DNA of 64,000 nucleotides. Source: Candidatus Planktophila limnetica. GTDB lineage: Bacteria; Actinomycetota; Actinomycetes; Nanopelagicales; Nanopelagicaceae. The position numbers and the translations under genes are program-made. Of this stretch, positions 26,946 through 36,110 are shown piece after piece (position 1 is the stretch's first letter; every line of letters starts with the position of its first letter). The notes beneath the pieces are model-generated. The model was not told where the DNA came from and searched no databases. It was given only the letters and a program-made list of their open reading frames with translations. Where the stretch lies: the NCBI RefSeq assembly GCF_002288365.1, contig NZ_CP016782.1:1240001-1304000 (forward strand). The letters run 5' to 3'.

Positions 26946-26958
26946 AAACGGATAAATC

Positions 26959-29034
26959 ATGTCTCTACAACCACGTACCTCTGCCCCTGGAAAAGCACGC
27001 CGCGCAGCCTCAGCTGGAAAGCCACGCACAAAGAAGAGCGCTGCTAAATCCACTAAATCAACATTTAATCCAATAGATAAAGAAGTACGCGCAGTTAAAA
27101 AAGAAGCGCCGAAAACTACTCGCCGTTATAGCGATGGTCCAAAGGGAGTTGCCACACGTAAAGAAGAGCGCAATCTAGAGCGCTCCAAGCTACGTGCAAA
27201 GCGCTACCAAGAAAAGATTGCACCAAAGGCTAAGACAACTTCACGTGCCGATGAATTCGTAGCAAAGCGCACAGAACGCGCTGAGCGTCCAGAAAAAACA
27301 GAGCGCACATTTAAGAAAACTGAATACCGCTCCGGTGAATATAAGAAGACAACTTTTAAGAAGAGCGATAAGAAATCAGAGTTTAAAAAGAGCGAATTCA
27401 AGCAATCTGACACGCGTCCAACAACTCGCCGCGAAGCGGCGAAGGCAGATCCTGCCAATGATGGTCGTCCAAACTTTGTGCCACAAAAGCGCACCAAGTG
27501 GATCCCTGGTCAAAAGCCACGTAAACCAGAGACAGAGCGTCCTGACACAACACGTGCAAACAGAACTGAGAGAACTTTTAAGCCACGCAGCACAACTGAC
27601 TCACGCACTGTAAACAAGTCATACAGCGGCAAGAAGTCCTCGACTGCCTACCCACGCACCCACACCCGTGAAGCAATTGATTTTGGTGCCAACGATAACT
27701 ACATCACCGAAGAAGTAATTGAGACAAAGTCGCGCAAGACAACATCAGCGGCCGCAACGCTAACTGACACAGACGTAACTTGGACTCAATTAGGAATTTC
27801 TGCGCCACTAGTTAACGCCCTCAGCGCACAAGGAATCACATCACCGTTTCCTATCCAGATTGCAACACTTCCTGATGCTCTCAAAGGCCACGACATCTTG
27901 GGTCGCGGACAAACGGGATCAGGTAAAACTCTTGCATTTGGTTTAGCTCTTCTTAATAACCTACAAAATAAGCAAGCAAAGCCCCACAAACCACTGGCTT
28001 TGGTACTCACACCTACTCGCGAACTCGCACAACAAATCGATGAAGTTCTAACCCCTCTTGCTCGCGCAATCGGTCACGAATCAGTTGTTATCGCAGGCGG
28101 AATGCCATATGCCAAGCAGATCACTGCAATGCGCAAAGCAACTGCCATTCTTGTTGCAACTCCTGGTCGCCTTATCGATCTACTTAATCGCGGAGAAGTA
28201 CAACTCGATAACCTCGAAATCACTGTCCTTGATGAAGCAGATCAAATGGCTGATATGGGCTTCTTGCCAGTTGTAAAAGAGATTTTAGATCAAGGAAAAA
28301 TGGGCGGACAGCGTCTGCTCTTTTCAGCAACTCTTGATCGCGGTGTCGACTCACTCGTTAAGTCATACCTTAAGAACCCAAAGACTCACTCACTACAAAA
28401 CGATCGTGCATCTGTTTCAACTATGGAACACCACGTTCTTGTTATGCACCCAGGTGATAAAGATTTAATCACCGCACAAATCGCAGCACGTAACGGAAAA
28501 ACAATTCTCTTTGTTAAAACCCAACGTGGCGCAGATCGTCTTGCTGACAACCTCGCAAAAGCTGGCGTTCCGGTCGGCGCTCTGCACGGTGGAAAGTCAC
28601 AAGCAGTCCGTACTCGCACACTCAAACTATTTAAAGAACAAGAAAACGCAGCACTCGTTGCAACCGACGTCGCCGCCCGTGGTATCCACGTCGATGGCAT
28701 CTCACTCGTTGTCCACGTTGATGCACCAACAGATCACAAGGATTATCTACACCGCTCCGGTCGCACAGCACGCGCTGGCGAAGCTGGTGGAGTAGTAGTA
28801 CTTGCAACTACAAAACAGCAAACATCAGTTAAGGGATTAACATCTCGTGCCGGTGTCACACCTAAATTCGTTGGCGTAAAACCAAATGACGCCGAACTAA
28901 TGACAATCACCGGTGCCCAAGAACCAAGTGGAATCCCGTACGTAGCCCCAATCACTGAATCCCGTGGACCTTCTCGCTCCGGCGGAAAGCGCCCACGCCC
29001 TAATTCAAGTCAGCGTCGTAGACGGCCTAGATAA
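26959..29034 (+). CDS. DEAD-box ATP-dependent RNA helicase with long basic N-terminus
   Basis: Unwinds RNA, likely in ribosome assembly or mRNA decay. 691 residues. The first 270 or so are lysine/arginine-rich and low complexity (many KKSEFKKS-, KRTERAER-type stretches). The core follows: Q motif region ITSPFPIQ, GRGQTGSGKT (motif I), PTRELAQQ (Ia), TPGRLIDLL (Ib), LDEADQM (II), FSATLD (III), and C-terminal motifs ATDVAARGIHVDG and YLHRSGRTARAG (V and VI). A short basic tail (SSQRRRRPR) ends it. The ATG at 26959 follows a structured leader. Confidence 0.94.
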   Translation: MSLQPRTSAPGKARRAASAGKPRTKKSAAKSTKSTFNPIDKEVRAVKKEAPKTTRRYSDGPKGVATRKEERNLERSKLRAKRYQEKIAPKAKTTSRADEFVAKRTERAERPEKTERTFKKTEYRSGEYKKTTFKKSDKKSEFKKSEFKQSDTRPTTRREAAKADPANDGRPNFVPQKRTKWIPGQKPRKPETERPDTTRANRTERTFKPRSTTDSRTVNKSYSGKKSSTAYPRTHTREAIDFGANDNYITEEVIETKSRKTTSAAATLTDTDVTWTQLGISAPLVNALSAQGITSPFPIQIATLPDALKGHDILGRGQTGSGKTLAFGLALLNNLQNKQAKPHKPLALVLTPTRELAQQIDEVLTPLARAIGHESVVIAGGMPYAKQITAMRKATAILVATPGRLIDLLNRGEVQLDNLEITVLDEADQMADMGFLPVVKEILDQGKMGGQRLLFSATLDRGVDSLVKSYLKNPKTHSLQNDRASVSTMEHHVLVMHPGDKDLITAQIAARNGKTILFVKTQRGADRLADNLAKAGVPVGALHGGKSQAVRTRTLKLFKEQENAALVATDVAARGIHVDGISLVVHVDAPTDHKDYLHRSGRTARAGEAGGVVVLATTKQQTSVKGLTSRAGVTPKFVGVKPNDAELMTITGAQEPSGIPYVAPITESRGPSRSGGKRPRPNSSQRRRRPR

Positions 29035-29086
29035 TTCAAAATCTTTCAATATTGCTTATTTGTAAAAGTAATTTAAAATATAATTC

Positions 29087-30007
29087 TTACTTGTACATCG
29101 ATGCCAATGCATCCCTTGCGTTCGTTGGAGAATTCTTTACACCTACAGGATTTTTGAAAATCAATGATCTTTTTATCCCACTTATATGAAACTTCGACAA
29201 CGACTTCCACATGTGCTGGGTGGGATTATACAATTTATAAGTTGGATCTAGTAATTCTTCAAATTTATTTTGTCGGACACGATTCTCTGTCTCGATAAGT
29301 TTCCAGTAAGGTGCGAGCACTTGAATTTTCCAATCATTATCTAGTAATTTGCGCGCAATGCGGTACTCGTTCAAATATATTAGGCTGCGCCGGAAATGAA
29401 AATTTCTAATCCAATTAAAACTAGAAGAAAAATGATTAAATTTATCTTTTTCTAATTTTGCAAAAAGAAAATAGGGTTGTACGTGGTGTACGGGATTGAA
29501 GGATTCTGTTGGAAAAACCAAAACGTTGACTTTTGATTTTTCTAGAACGTTGATTAAGTCAAATATGCCATTCTTTTTCCACACCATTGAATTATTTAGA
29601 TAAAAAAATGAGATTGTTTGGTTACCGTTTAAAGTTAGACTTCTGGCCATGTCGCGCAAAACTCCAAAATCTCGACCAAAACGATTTTTGCGAAAAATGT
29701 AATCTGTGTTTTCAGCAGAATTAAATTCTCCGTTACTAACCAAAATCGTTGAAAATCCCGAAGATTTTGCCTCTTCTAATACCTGTTTATCGTAATCATC
29801 CAATAATCTGCTTTCTGAATGATGTACGTATATGAATATGCGAGATAAATTGAAATCAAAATCTAGTAATTTAAGTTTATTACTATTTGATGATACTAGC
29901 CGATCCATAATCACGACGGGCCATAGCAAAAATGCCAATGTTCGCGCTAAAATACAAATTAAAGCGCCTCTCTCTGAAGACCTTGACGCCTGCACAATGT
30001 TTCCCAT
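29087..30007 (-). CDS. RgpF-like polysaccharide synthesis protein (rhamnan synthesis F family)
   Basis: Likely glycosyltransferase-related protein of surface polysaccharide assembly. 306 residues; the resemblance to the RgpF family rests on IFIYVHHSESRLLDDYDKQV, FRKNRFGRDFGVLRDM and ISFFYLNNSMVWKKN. I chose the ATG at 30007 because a TACAAT box lies exactly six bases upstream; an ATG at 30031 would overlap the divergent gene's start codon and lacks a promoter fit. AT-rich compared with the housekeeping genes, as is the whole 29-38 kb island. Confidence 0.75.
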   Translation of the reverse strand: MGNIVQASRSSERGALICILARTLAFLLWPVVIMDRLVSSNSNKLKLLDFDFNLSRIFIYVHHSESRLLDDYDKQVLEEAKSSGFSTILVSNGEFNSAENTDYIFRKNRFGRDFGVLRDMARSLTLNGNQTISFFYLNNSMVWKKNGIFDLINVLEKSKVNVLVFPTESFNPVHHVQPYFLFAKLEKDKFNHFSSSFNWIRNFHFRRSLIYLNEYRIARKLLDNDWKIQVLAPYWKLIETENRVRQNKFEELLDPTYKLYNPTQHMWKSLSKFHISGIKRSLIFKNPVGVKNSPTNARDALASMYK

Positions 30008-30029
30008 AGAAAGATTGTAGACTTCTTCC
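30008..30029. promoter_or_regulatory. 22-bp divergent promoter with overlapping -10 boxes (second case)
   Basis: Minus-strand TACAAT (30019 down to 30014) is six bases from the ATG at 30007; plus-strand TAGACT (30018-30023) is six bases from the ATG at 30030. The boxes share the TA at 30018-30019, the same geometry as at 22429-22450. Confidence 0.65.
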
Positions 30030-31655
30030 ATGGCACGTGAAACTTCGCTAGTGGATTTAACAGAGCGGGCTTTATCAAGAAATATGGGATTCGAATATCA
30101 CGCGCTAGATGCATTACGTTCAGAAATAGAGGAAAAGAACGTTCACTTAGAACGACGATTTTATCAACTTTTAAATTCCCGCTCATGGAAGTGGACATTG
30201 TTTCTAAGGAAACTTTACGGGGTTTTTGTGCGCGGGGATAAGCTTTTATTATCCTCACTAGTTCTAAGTTTTTTCGGTAATATTATTTCAGATTTTTCTA
30301 ATATTTGTGTTTCAATTACGAAATTTATTCACTACTTTTTGTATTCGATATTTACAGTAAATGGGATCAAAGCAAGGTTTTTGAAGATAGAAGTGTCAAT
30401 GCTCGACGATTTTCCCACCGCAAGGAACAGTTTAAAAAAATCACGATTTGTTAAATGCAGTTCCCAATCTGCCGATATCATACTTCACATCACTGAAGAC
30501 ATATTTTTTTCTCCTTTAACTATTTTTGAATTTGCACGTTCTTGGATTAAATATGATGATAATTCGACTCTTTACTGCGATGTTCTGGATACGCATCAAA
30601 AAAATATGTTTAAGAAGCCAAACTGGAATTCTGTTTATAACTCTTCCATAAAGTTGTTCCCTCCGATTTATTTAGAATCAGCAAAATTTACTAGTTTAAA
30701 TCCTAAAAAATTGCAAACGGTCGTAATTCGTCCATTGGGAAAACTTGGCTTTATTAGAAATATGGCAGTGACTCCACCCGCGACTCCCAGAATTTCGCTT
30801 CCTTCGATTTCTCGAACTAGATCTATTTTTAGCATAGTAGTTCCTACAGCAAATAAGAGAATTTTTCTTAAGGGAAAAGAAAGGTGGCTAATTAGGGATT
30901 TTATAGAAGATGTTAATAGTACTCAAAAAGCTCAATTACCTGAGATAGTCGTTGTACATAATGAATTTATGAGTTCTACTGATCAGCGAGCATTACGTCA
31001 ATATACCAATGTTCGACTAGTGTTATGTTCGCAAAAAACTTTGAATCTTTCTTCCAAAATTAATTTGGGTGTTAGAGAGGCGAGTTGTGAAAAATTAATC
31101 ATTTCTAACGATGATGTTCGGTCTAAATCTTCTGAATGGTTAGATGCCTGTTTGTCTTGGTTGGAAATTGGTTCTACGGGTATCGTCGGACCTCGAATTT
31201 TTTATGAGAATGGGTTGTTGCAGTATGCGGGTGTTGAAGTACTTCATGGAGTTCCACAAATTATTGGGTACAAAAGAGCCGAAAATAGTCTTGGGCTTGG
31301 ATTTTCTTATGTAGTCCCACGAGAAGTTAGTGCTGTTACGGGTGTATTAATGGCCACTAAGAAATCTTTATTCATGAAAATTAAAGGCTGGGATCCTAAA
31401 CTTAAGATAAATTACAATGACATTGATTACTGCCTTCGCGCCCAAACGTTAGGTTTTAAAGTTATTTACGAACCTCGGGCGCAAATATTTCACCTAGAAA
31501 GTGCTAGTCGCGATCTTGGTGTTTCCCATATCCCAGAGGAAAATTTCTTTATTGAAAGATATAAAGATGTGCAACCCAACTGGCCATCTTTAATCTACGA
31601 CAGTGCAGAAAACGCAAATTTGAGTTTTACATGGAGGCAAAATTATGCACTTTAG
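30030..31655 (+). CDS. Glycosyltransferase, family 2-like
   Basis: Transfers a sugar in surface-glycan assembly. 541 residues. The N-terminal third has a coiled-coil stretch (LDALRSEIEEKNVHLERRFYQ) followed by NSRSWKWTLFLRKLYG, a module seen in other envelope enzymes. The GT2 domain begins near residue 270 (FSIVVPTANKR) with the DXD-like LIISNDDV, GPRIFYENGLLQYAGV, and C-terminal NDIDYCLRAQTLGFKVIYEP. Leaderless-type start with TAGACT six bases before the ATG. Ends six bases from a convergent gene. Sugar and acceptor unknown. Confidence 0.82.
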   Translation: MARETSLVDLTERALSRNMGFEYHALDALRSEIEEKNVHLERRFYQLLNSRSWKWTLFLRKLYGVFVRGDKLLLSSLVLSFFGNIISDFSNICVSITKFIHYFLYSIFTVNGIKARFLKIEVSMLDDFPTARNSLKKSRFVKCSSQSADIILHITEDIFFSPLTIFEFARSWIKYDDNSTLYCDVLDTHQKNMFKKPNWNSVYNSSIKLFPPIYLESAKFTSLNPKKLQTVVIRPLGKLGFIRNMAVTPPATPRISLPSISRTRSIFSIVVPTANKRIFLKGKERWLIRDFIEDVNSTQKAQLPEIVVVHNEFMSSTDQRALRQYTNVRLVLCSQKTLNLSSKINLGVREASCEKLIISNDDVRSKSSEWLDACLSWLEIGSTGIVGPRIFYENGLLQYAGVEVLHGVPQIIGYKRAENSLGLGFSYVVPREVSAVTGVLMATKKSLFMKIKGWDPKLKINYNDIDYCLRAQTLGFKVIYEPRAQIFHLESASRDLGVSHIPEENFFIERYKDVQPNWPSLIYDSAENANLSFTWRQNYAL

Positions 31656-31661
31656 TTTTGG

Positions 31662-32615
31662 TTAACCATGAGTAATTTTTGATAGCACTTTTTGCATTCG
31701 GAGATTTAGTTTGTGAAAACTTCTTGATTCGTGATCTGTAACGATTGAATCAACTCTTGGAACACGAAAAGTTGATTTTATATCTTTATCGCCGAAATCA
31801 AAGTAGTTTTGATCGGCGCTCAGAACTAGAACTCTCCAACCAAGTGAAAGTGCTCGTCGTGTAATGCTTTGATAGCCTGATTCGTATCTAAATGCGTCGG
31901 ATTTCACTGTAGGAATGTCGTCTATTATTGCGATTAGAAGTTTCCTTCTAATCGCAATCCCTGTAGTTCTAAGATGGGGATTAGGGAATTCAGGAAAGAA
32001 ATTTACATAATTGAATGGTTCCGTATCTCGTTTTGCATAAATTACCAAATTACGAGCAATAGTCAATAAGTTTTTACTTAAGATTTTTTCTGAGATTGAA
32101 ATTTTACGAATTTTAAGTTTTATTCCTCTGATTTCTGCTGTGATTTTATCTTTTTCTTTAAGCTCGATGTGAAGTTTGGATTTTAGAATCAAGTCTAAAG
32201 CTTCAAAATAGGAAGTTTTGATGCTTTCTTTAGAATACATAGATCCCACAATCCCAACTTGTGATTCCTCAAATTTCTTCAACAAGAGTGCATCCCAATT
32301 TTTTATGTTTGGTTTACTTGATGCAGTCATTAGTATTAGTACTTCGCAATTACTATTAATTGCAATGAAGTGGTGAGTCCCTATATCGTAACCGCCAGAT
32401 GGTACAAAAATGATTTTGATCTGGGGTATTTGTGTTTGATGCACAAGTTGCTGTACCTCTTTATGAAACTTTTCAGAAGATTCTTTTAAGGCAATCACTA
32501 CATCAGTTCTTGTCGACACCTCGAACTTGACAAGTGAGTCAAGGAAGTCGATTAATTTGTCTATCCCGTCGGCTTCTCTTATGGCATAAGATATTATGGA
32601 AAAAGGTTTACTCAT
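31662..32615 (-). CDS. Putative glycosyltransferase (GT-A like)
   Basis: 317 residues, weakly recognised. A GT2-like N-terminal half (PFSIISYAIREADGIDKLIDFLDSL, then IKIIFVPSGGYDIGTHHFIAINSNCEVLILMTASS) and a C-terminal PNPHLRTTGIAIRRKLLIAI with YESGYQSITRRALSLGWRVLVL resemble nucleotide-sugar glycosyltransferases, but no clean DXD is obvious. The ATG at 32615 has CGGAG six bases upstream and overlaps the preceding gene by eight bases, placing it last in the rfbF operon. It may add the sugar made by that operon. Confidence 0.6.
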   Translation of the reverse strand: MSKPFSIISYAIREADGIDKLIDFLDSLVKFEVSTRTDVVIALKESSEKFHKEVQQLVHQTQIPQIKIIFVPSGGYDIGTHHFIAINSNCEVLILMTASSKPNIKNWDALLLKKFEESQVGIVGSMYSKESIKTSYFEALDLILKSKLHIELKEKDKITAEIRGIKLKIRKISISEKILSKNLLTIARNLVIYAKRDTEPFNYVNFFPEFPNPHLRTTGIAIRRKLLIAIIDDIPTVKSDAFRYESGYQSITRRALSLGWRVLVLSADQNYFDFGDKDIKSTFRVPRVDSIVTDHESRSFHKLNLRMQKVLSKITHG

Positions 32616-33393
32616 GTTGCGCTCCGGTTAAGAATTTTTTTGTATAAGTTGGTGCCCATTTGAGTTTTTTTAAGTTTTCAATATTCGCTATGTTGCCCTG
32701 CCTCATGGGTTTGAATCCCGTTTTCGGTATGGGTAGATTCCTTAAATCACAAACGATTCTAGCAATTTGAATATTGGATGTAAGCGCTCCTGATCCAATA
32801 TCAATTTCACCTGATGTTTCATTTTCTAAACATTTTATTATCCCTAATGCAACGTCTTCTACTAAAATAAAATCATTCGTTGATTGAGGTGATTCAATAG
32901 TAAAGTTTGAAGTTTCTGATTCTAAAATGCCTCGTATTATTCTTGGCCTTTGTTGGATTATGCTAACTATATAAAATGGACGTAACCAGATTACCTGCCC
33001 TGCTCTGATTAGATCGCGCAGCGATTCTTTCAATTGAAATTTAGCCGTGGCATATTTATTGGACGCTGGTGGATGATCGTCTTCTCCTGTTCCGACTAAG
33101 TAAACTTTTAAGCCTGCTTTTGCCGCTGCCCTAGCAAGATATTCTGTTTCTATTTGCCATTTTGAATGAGTTTTTAGATTGTCATAATCATCATGTTTAT
33201 TGGATTGCCAGGCTAAGTCCAATATCCCCCCGCAATTACTGGTAATCGCTTCTTTGATCATCAAATCACTTGATTCTGTTACTTCTAAATTTATACGATT
33301 CTTAGTGAGCTTAAATTGAATGTTTGTTGGCATTGACAAGATTGCCTGACCAATAAAGCCCGTATGGCCCACCATTAATATATGACTGGCCAT
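32608..33393 (-). CDS. NAD(P)-dependent sugar epimerase/reductase (SDR family)
   Basis: 261 residues of the extended short-chain dehydrogenase type: nucleotide-binding ILMVGHTGFIGQAI at the N-terminus, GGILDLAWQSN, YLVGTGEDDH, and the YATAK active-site pair (Tyr and Lys three apart). Likely reduces a 4-keto sugar made by the upstream dehydratase. The ATG at 33393 is kept because AAGG lies seven bases upstream and the first beta strand would be lost with the internal ATG at 33375. Overlaps the 3,5-epimerase gene by 19 bases. Confidence 0.78.
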   Translation of the reverse strand: MASHILMVGHTGFIGQAILSMPTNIQFKLTKNRINLEVTESSDLMIKEAITSNCGGILDLAWQSNKHDDYDNLKTHSKWQIETEYLARAAAKAGLKVYLVGTGEDDHPPASNKYATAKFQLKESLRDLIRAGQVIWLRPFYIVSIIQQRPRIIRGILESETSNFTIESPQSTNDFILVEDVALGIIKCLENETSGEIDIGSGALTSNIQIARIVCDLRNLPIPKTGFKPMRQGNIANIENLKKLKWAPTYTKKFLTGAQHE

Positions 33394-33902
33394 GGTAAAC
33401 CTTCGGTATCGGATTTGGATATTTGCGTAACGTCAAGTGGCCATTTAATGTCAAGTGAAAAATCTTTCCAGTTTAAGGTTCTAGCTAGGGATTCATTAAA
33501 AACATCTGTCATTTGATAACTTATCAAAGTTTCATTTTCTAGTGTTTGAAATCCGTGAGCCACTCCAGGTGGAATTAATACGCTCAAGCCATTATCTTCC
33601 GTTAATTCGAATTCTATGTGTTGTCCATAAGTTTCACTATTTTTGCGTAAATCGACGACGCAATCAAAGATTGCACCCCTCAAGCATGTCACATATTTCC
33701 ACTCTTTTGACGGAGCTGCCTGAAAATGAAGTCCACGAATAGTTCCTTTACTTGAATTAAAGGATACAGATGATTGAATAAAGTTTGCAGAACAGATTTT
33801 TTCAATTTCATTTTGATCAGATATTCTTTGAAAATATCCCCGGTCATCTAATTTTTTCTTATGCATAAAAAAACTTACGTCTTGTATTGATGACAGGATC
33901 AT
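33375..33902 (-). CDS. dTDP-4-dehydrorhamnose 3,5-epimerase-like protein (RmlC/cupin family)
   Basis: Epimerises a nucleotide-linked 4-keto-6-deoxy sugar at C3 and/or C5. 175 residues: LDDRGYFQRIS near the N-terminus, NSSKGTIRGLHFQAAPSKEWKYVTCLRG (conserved RGLHFQ with catalytic His), GAIFDCVVDLRKNSETYG and IPPGVAHGFQTLE (second His). The ATG at 33902 overlaps the methyltransferase stop by four bases (ATGA); a longer in-frame start inside the upstream gene is unlikely. Because rfbF is in the operon, the substrate may be CDP-linked rather than dTDP-linked. Confidence 0.87.
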   Translation of the reverse strand: MILSSIQDVSFFMHKKKLDDRGYFQRISDQNEIEKICSANFIQSSVSFNSSKGTIRGLHFQAAPSKEWKYVTCLRGAIFDCVVDLRKNSETYGQHIEFELTEDNGLSVLIPPGVAHGFQTLENETLISYQMTDVFNESLARTLNWKDFSLDIKWPLDVTQISKSDTEGLPWPVIY

Positions 33903-35125
33903 TGGAGCCTTCTCAACTCTGGTAGTGCTACCCATAATTCTCCTATAAACTTTGGGAAATCATTCCTAATGCTGAAGGCTATTTCCATTGAGATGTTCCA
34001 AGGAAAAATGACAACATTGCCTTGGGTGTCGCTTAAAACCTCTTTTGGGCTAGTGATTGGAATTCTGCAGCCTGGAATGTATCGCCCTTGCTTCGAAAGT
34101 GAATTGTCAATTACGGAAAGAAAATTTCGACTCTCTACTTCAGCAGCGTTCAGCAATACCGTCGCTTTGGCAGCAGCGCCGTAACCGACTAAAGGAATTT
34201 TTTGATCTTTAACCCAATCTGAGAAATTTTCTATCGCAGATGTTGATCTTGAGGCAAATTCTTTATGCACTAATTCTTCACCAATTCCGAATTCAAATTC
34301 TTGAGATTTGAATTCCTCTACAGCAGGTTTGGCAAAGGTGCTACTTGAACTTAGCCAATATCTGTAGGAACCTCCATGTGTATCTAAAGTTTCAACATCG
34401 AAAAGATTAAGATTGTGTTGTTTTGCCAAAAAACTAAGGGCGGTGGCAGAAAGATATGAAAAGTGTTCATGATAAATAGTGTCAAACAAATTATCGCGCA
34501 ACATTGTAAGCATGGAAGGTGCCTCGATAGAAATAACTGCACCCTGCTGTGCTAAAAGAGTTAATCCATTCATGAAATCGTTTATGTCTGGCACATGAGC
34601 TAGAACATTGTTTCCGATCACAAGCTTGGGGATTTCGCCCTTAGCAATGAGGTTTTTTGCACATTCGGTGCCAAAAAATTCTGCGCGCGTTGTAATACCT
34701 CGATTGTTCGCAAAATCAGCGACATTGCTGGCTGGCTCAATACCTAACACGCTGCAGTTAAGTTCCTGAAAATACTGCAGCAAGTAACCGTCATTACTTG
34801 CTATTTCGACGACTAAATCATTCTGGTTAAGTTGTAGTTTCTTAAAGGCGGCTTGTGCAAAGGTTTTTGCATGTTTTAACCAAGTAGAACTTGTTGAAGA
34901 AAAATACGTATATTCAGAAAAAATCTCACTCGGACTTACATATTCTCCAATTTGACCAAGCGAGCAAATTGGACAAACTCGAAAATCCAAGGGAAATTTA
35001 GCGTCATCTCCTTGAAAGCTTTGAGGAGGTAGCGCATTAGATAGTGGTTGAACGCCTAAAGAGAGAACCACATCTCCTAAAGGAGAACTACAGCTTCTGC
35101 AAAAATTCTGTCCACGATTAGTCAT
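33899..35125 (-). CDS. Sugar C-methyltransferase (TylC3/NovU-like, SAM-dependent)
   Basis: Adds a methyl group to a carbon of a 4-keto nucleotide sugar, giving a branched sugar. 408 residues in the family's three-part layout: N-terminal zinc domain with paired CxxC (FCRSC and VCPIC), central SAM-binding fold (VVEIASNDGYLLQYF), the active-site YHEHFSYLS, and a C-terminal domain with VGYGAAAKATVLLN. Start at the ATG at 35125 overlaps the dehydratase gene by eight bases; an ATG at 35143 is possible. Fourth from the end of the rfbF operon. Confidence 0.85.
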   Translation of the reverse strand: MTNRGQNFCRSCSSPLGDVVLSLGVQPLSNALPPQSFQGDDAKFPLDFRVCPICSLGQIGEYVSPSEIFSEYTYFSSTSSTWLKHAKTFAQAAFKKLQLNQNDLVVEIASNDGYLLQYFQELNCSVLGIEPASNVADFANNRGITTRAEFFGTECAKNLIAKGEIPKLVIGNNVLAHVPDINDFMNGLTLLAQQGAVISIEAPSMLTMLRDNLFDTIYHEHFSYLSATALSFLAKQHNLNLFDVETLDTHGGSYRYWLSSSSTFAKPAVEEFKSQEFEFGIGEELVHKEFASRSTSAIENFSDWVKDQKIPLVGYGAAAKATVLLNAAEVESRNFLSVIDNSLSKQGRYIPGCRIPITSPKEVLSDTQGNVVIFPWNISMEIAFSIRNDFPKFIGELWVALPELRRLQ

Positions 35126-36110
35126 TGATAATCTGAATTTCATTAATGATTGCCTGATACCAAAGAGAAGTTTGCTTTAATCCAGATTCCAGAGTGCTTG
35201 TCGATTTCCAACCAAAATCCTTAAATGCATTCTCAGAAGAAAGATGCTGATCGTGAATCTCATTCCGAGCGGAATTCAAATAAAGAGGCTCTATGTAGTG
35301 GCCTACAGCTGCTTGGCAAATTTCTCGATAAATTTGATTCACCGTATAAGCCATATCGTTTGAAAAATTATAGGCAGTTCCTGGTTTTATGTCTTTCGAT
35401 TTCTCAACGAGCAATAAATACGCATCTACTACGTCTTCAACGTAGATATAGTCTCTGAGAAAAGTTCCATCACTTCGTAAAATTGGTTGTTCATTCATAA
35501 AAATTGATTTAAAAGTTCCAGGAACTATGCGACTCCAATTAATATCCCCTGCGCCATAAATATTGCCGCATCTCGCAATAGAAACCGGCATTTGGTAGGT
35601 AGTGCCATATGATTGTGATAACAAGTCGGTGCATGATTTTGAGACATCGTATGGCCCATCACCATGCAGTGGAAACTCTTCCGTATACGGAAGTGTTTTG
35701 GCTGTTCCGTATGCTTTATCACTTGATGCAACAACAATCGCTATTAGATTTTTCGCGTGGAGGCGAGCAGCTTCCAATAAAAAGTAAGTTCCTTGGATAT
35801 TTGACTCAAAAGTTTCTAGCGGGTCTTCAAACGCTCTTCCGACAATAGTTTGAGCTCCGAGGTGGATAATTATTTGAGGGTTTGCTTCGATTACGGCTTG
35901 GAATATCAAATCCTTGACGGCGAGATTTCCATTTATGACAGAAACATGATCTGCAAAATTTTTCTGTGCAAACAACGATGTTTTTGGTGTCTCGAGTACG
36001 AAGGCAAATACATCTGCGTCAAGGGTGAGTAATTTTTCAATCAAATGCGAGCCGACAAGCCCTGTAGCTCCAGTGACAAGTACGCGCTTTTTTTTCCAAA
36101 AACTACTCAT
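35118..36110 (-). CDS. CDP-glucose 4,6-dehydratase-like NAD-dependent enzyme
   Basis: Forms a 4-keto-6-deoxy sugar nucleotide. 330 residues, extended SDR fold: VLVTGATGLVGSHLIEKLL, IIIHLGAQTIVGRAFEDP, ASSDKAYG, and YDVSKSCTDLL (Tyr/Lys pair), LRDYIYVEDVVDAYL. The ATG at 36110 overlaps the rfbF stop by one base (TAATG), so the two proteins are coupled; this neighbour is the main reason to favour CDP-glucose as substrate. A longer in-frame start at 36194 would lie inside rfbF. GDP-mannose 4,6-dehydratase or an epimerase are the alternatives. Confidence 0.8.
   Translation of the reverse strand: MSSFWKKKRVLVTGATGLVGSHLIEKLLTLDADVFAFVLETPKTSLFAQKNFADHVSVINGNLAVKDLIFQAVIEANPQIIIHLGAQTIVGRAFEDPLETFESNIQGTYFLLEAARLHAKNLIAIVVASSDKAYGTAKTLPYTEEFPLHGDGPYDVSKSCTDLLSQSYGTTYQMPVSIARCGNIYGAGDINWSRIVPGTFKSIFMNEQPILRSDGTFLRDYIYVEDVVDAYLLLVEKSKDIKPGTAYNFSNDMAYTVNQIYREICQAAVGHYIEPLYLNSARNEIHDQHLSSENAFKDFGWKSTSTLESGLKQTSLWYQAIINEIQIIND

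Noticed and set aside
33375-33377. Internal ATG at 33375 as the start of the sugar reductase (TAATG overlap)
   Set aside because: It would remove the first beta strand of the nucleotide-binding fold, and the ATG at 33393 has a Shine-Dalgarno.
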